NCBI GenBank assembly: GCA_046597185.1
Contig: JBKJLF010000795.1
Coordinates: forward strand, 1 to 7,630
Origin: CAMBDR01 sp046597185
GTDB lineage: Bacteria > Pseudomonadota > Gammaproteobacteria > Burkholderiales > Burkholderiaceae_D
DNA: 7,630 bases
Direction: 5' to 3'
In this document: one piece after another, positions 5,234-7,630 of the stretch
How positions within the stretch are numbered: position 1 is the first letter of the stretch
Layout of the letters: every line of letters starts with the position of its first letter
The notes under the pieces: generated by a model
What the model saw: only the letters and a program-made list of their open reading frames with translations
Told to the model about the DNA's origin: nothing
Databases searched by the model: none
Position numbers and translations under genes: made by a program

Positions 5234-7630
5234 TCAAGTACGCAATTTTGCCTGATGTTTTTTACTCGCAGCACAAATAAATGCGCCCATGGCAGATTCC
5301 ACGGCGTCATCTTGTAGTGTAGCCTGAGTATCCTGCAAAGTGATGCGAAACGCCAGACTTTTTTCATCTGGCTGCAATCCTTTGCCGCGATATTCATCAA
5401 ACAAAACAATCGATTGCATGATTTTACAAGCTTCGTTTTCAGCAATTTCCAGATTGAAATCATCGACCAAATCCTGTACCAGAACCGATTGCTTGACCAC
5501 CAGCGCCACATCCCGCACCACGGGTGGAAATTTCGAAATTTCATGGTAAGCTGGCACCACCCGACGCTGCAAAGACTGGGCATCGACTTCAAACATTACC
5601 GGAGCCAAGGGCAAATCGTATTTTTGTTGCCAACGCGGATGTAATTCGCCGATCCAACCCACAACCACGCCATCAAGCTCGACTTGTGCCGAACGGCCCG
5701 GATGCAAGGCAGGATGCACTATTTTACTAAACCGCAAGATGCTTGGCGCATACAAGGCTTCCAGATCGGCTTTAATATCAAAGAAATCGACATTACGCCC
5801 CTTCATCCCCCATTGCTCTTCCACCGCAGGGCCATACACCAGGGCGGTAACACATTTGGTTTGGCGATACCCGGCGACAGAATAATCGCCATCAAGCACA
5901 TTTGCATCGCGCTTAAAAGTTACACCCACTTCAAACACCCGGATAAAATCGAGTTTGCGATTCAAGTTATAGCGCACATTGGCAATCAAACTGCCGACCA
6001 AAGATGAGCGCATCACATTCATTTGGCTGGCAATCGGGTTAAGTAGTTTGATCGGATCAGCATTGCCGCTAAAGTCGTGTTCCCATTCTTCTTCAACAAA
6101 GCTGAAGTTCACCACTTCCTGATAACCCAAATCCGCCATTTGATGCCGTACCGCAAACAAGCTGCGGATATTTTCCGGGTGGATCGCCATCTCATGCGCG
6201 GCAACCGGAGGCAAAGCGGGAATGTTTTCAAAACCATATACGCGTGCCACTTCTTCAATCAAATCGACTTCAATTTCAATATCGAAACGATAAGACGGCG
6301 GTGTAACCGAAAACAACCCCGGCTCTTGTGTAAATGGCAAACCCAAACGGGTGAAAATATCACCCACCTGGCTGTCGGTAAACGGAATCCCGATCACTTT
6401 GCAGGCCCGTTCGGTACGCAGCGTCACCGGATTACGCTGCGGCAAATTCACGATTTGGTCATCCACTGGCCCCACTTGCGTGTCAGGCAAGCCGCAAATT
6501 TCCAAAATCAAGCCGGTAATGCGTTCGATATGCGGCACAATGCTGGCAAAATCCACGCCACGCTCAAAGCGATGGCCAGCATCGGTTGAAAAATTCAGCC
6601 GACGGCCACGGCCTTGAATTGCATTAGGCCACCAAAATGCGGCTTCCAGATAAATATCCCGGGTATCGAGCGATACGGCGGTGGAATCGCCACCCATAAT
6701 GCCCGCTAAAGATTCGATTTGTTTTTCATCGGCAATCACGCCGATCCAATCATCGACTTCAACCGTATTGCCGTTTAACAGTTTGACGCTCTCGCCTGCG
6801 CGCGCCCAGCGCACATCCATGCTGCCATGGATTTTGGCCAGATCAAACACATGTGAAGGGCGACCCAACTCCAACATCACGTAATTCGAAATATCCACCA
6901 GCGCCGAAATCGAACGCTGACCGCTACGCTCCAGACAGCGCTTCATCCAGTCCGGCGTGGCAGCTTTGGCATCGAGACCACGAATCACACGGCCGCAAAA
7001 GCGGCCGCATAAATCCGGAGCCGAGACTTTAACTGGCAACACTTCTTGCATCGTCACCGCCACCGGGTGACATTCCGGTGCTTTCATGGGCGACCCGGTG
7101 AGGGCCGACACTTCGCGCGCCACCCCCAGTATCGACAGGCAATCGGCCCGGTTGGGCGTGAGCTTGATGGTGAATTTTAAATCGTTGAGTTCGTAATAAT
7201 CACGAAAATTTTGCCCAATTGGTGCATCAGTCGGCAAATCGAGCAAACCGCCGTGCTCGTCGGATATTTTCAATTCCCGTGCCGAGCACAACATGCCTTG
7301 CGATTCCACTCCGCGCAATTGCCCGACTTTGATTTCAAACGGTTTGCCATCCGGCCCCGGCGGCAATTGCGCGCCCAGTAGCGCACACGCCACCTTCATA
7401 CCCGCGCGCACATTGGGCGCACCACAGACGATGTTGAGCATGGTTTCATGGCCGACATCAACCTGACACACATTCAACCTGTCGGCATTGGGATGCTTGG
7501 CCACTTCCCGCACATGGCCCACCACCACATGAGTGAACGGGGGGGCCACCACTTCGGTTTCTTCGACTTCCAGACCGGACATGGTCAGCAAGTGGGATAA
7601 TTCATCCGAAGTGAGCTTCGGATTACACAT
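5234..7630 (-). CDS. pheT: Phenylalanyl-tRNA synthetase beta subunit, 5' partial
   Basis: PheT joins PheS in the cytoplasmic alpha2-beta2 enzyme that charges tRNA-Phe; the beta chain binds tRNA and edits mischarged Tyr. The window holds 798 residues ending in TGA (5234-5236). The Met at 7630 is almost certainly internal. It is followed by [22 protein letters not shown], which in the family comes after an N terminus of the MQFSESWLR type, so roughly a dozen codons lie outside the window. Using window numbering, the tRNA-binding OB domain is about 35-145 ([15 protein letters not shown], 46-60). The B3/B4 editing region is about 215-385, with [18 protein letters not shown] (246-263) and SLAGIMGG (307-314). 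The B5 domain is about 397-470, a catalytic-like domain follows to about 690, and the C-terminal anticodon-binding ferredoxin-like domain is about 703-797 ([23 protein letters not shown]). Length and motifs are complete and nothing looks disrupted. pheS would lie to the right of the window. Confidence 0.98.
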   Translation of the reverse strand: MCNPKLTSDELSHLLTMSGLEVEETEVVAPPFTHVVVGHVREVAKHPNADRLNVCQVDVGHETMLNIVCGAPNVRAGMKVACALLGAQLPPGPDGKPFEIKVGQLRGVESQGMLCSARELKISDEHGGLLDLPTDAPIGQNFRDYYELNDLKFTIKLTPNRADCLSILGVAREVSALTGSPMKAPECHPVAVTMQEVLPVKVSAPDLCGRFCGRVIRGLDAKAATPDWMKRCLERSGQRSISALVDISNYVMLELGRPSHVFDLAKIHGSMDVRWARAGESVKLLNGNTVEVDDWIGVIADEKQIESLAGIMGGDSTAVSLDTRDIYLEAAFWWPNAIQGRGRRLNFSTDAGHRFERGVDFASIVPHIERITGLILEICGLPDTQVGPVDDQIVNLPQRNPVTLRTERACKVIGIPFTDSQVGDIFTRLGLPFTQEPGLFSVTPPSYRFDIEIEVDLIEEVARVYGFENIPALPPVAAHEMAIHPENIRSLFAVRHQMADLGYQEVVNFSFVEEEWEHDFSGNADPIKLLNPIASQMNVMRSSLVGSLIANVRYNLNRKLDFIRVFEVGVTFKRDANVLDGDYSVAGYRQTKCVTALVYGPAVEEQWGMKGRNVDFFDIKADLEALYAPSILRFSKIVHPALHPGRSAQVELDGVVVGWIGELHPRWQQKYDLPLAPVMFEVDAQSLQRRVVPAYHEISKFPPVVRDVALVVKQSVLVQDLVDDFNLEIAENEACKIMQSIVLFDEYRGKGLQPDEKSLAFRITLQDTQATLQDDAVESAMGAFICAASKKHQAKLRT

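Noticed and set aside
5202..5237. TTG at 5237 as the ihfA start, overlapping the pheT stop
   Set aside because: It would add 12 residues with no family support. The ATG at 5201 is a standard start codon with a modest upstream purine stretch, so it was preferred.
5233..5250. IHF-binding-site-like sequence upstream of ihfA (ATCAA at 5233-5237)
   Set aside because: After ATCAA and the four-base spacer the required TTR is missing (GCA instead), so it does not match WATCAANNNNTTR and autoregulation cannot be claimed from it.
6077..6589. 170-codon open frame on the plus strand
   Set aside because: It lies wholly antisense to intact pheT. Its product shows no domain pattern and it has no clear ribosome binding site, so it is a shadow of pheT codon use.

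Overview
The window reads as an ordinary chromosomal segment of a betaproteobacterium, of the Nitrosomonadales/Burkholderiales kind. This rests on the pheT-ihfA-merR gene order, on an IHF alpha with an N-terminal extension, and on a PilY1 with the WVDN...RVYGGDLLGN signature. These family resemblances come from memory, not from a database search, and genus level cannot be decided. Base composition looks balanced by eye, and I see no abrupt change that would mark a transferred island.

Left half, plus strand: a long 5'-truncated gene (1-3479) encodes a PilY1-type type IV pilus tip adhesin and assembly factor. Seventeen bases after its stop, a second gene (3497-4258) encodes a TonB-like protein with one N-terminal membrane segment, a Pro/Ala-rich periplasmic linker and a TonB C-terminal fold. 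The spacing suggests one transcript, the tail of a pilus operon whose minor pilin genes would lie to the left of the window. The pairing of a pilus tip adhesin with a TonB-like protein is the most unusual part of the window.

Middle (4248-4340): the two operons converge here. The short intergenic region holds a TGAA tetranucleotide repeat of seven perfect copies plus degenerate ones. The repeat supplies the stop codon of the TonB-like gene. Next to it lie two overlapping G/C-rich hairpins that probably end one or both transcripts.

Right half, minus strand: a conserved housekeeping operon runs leftward. It consists of pheT (phenylalanyl-tRNA synthetase beta, lacking only about the first dozen codons), ihfA (integration host factor alpha) and a MerR-family regulator. 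Gaps of 32 and 27 bases fit co-transcription.

I found no mobile element, CRISPR array, RNA gene or clearly new system. The points worth a second look are the pilY1/tonB-like linkage, the frame-neutral repeat at the stop codon, the degenerate calcium loop of PilY1, and the extended N terminus of IHF alpha.
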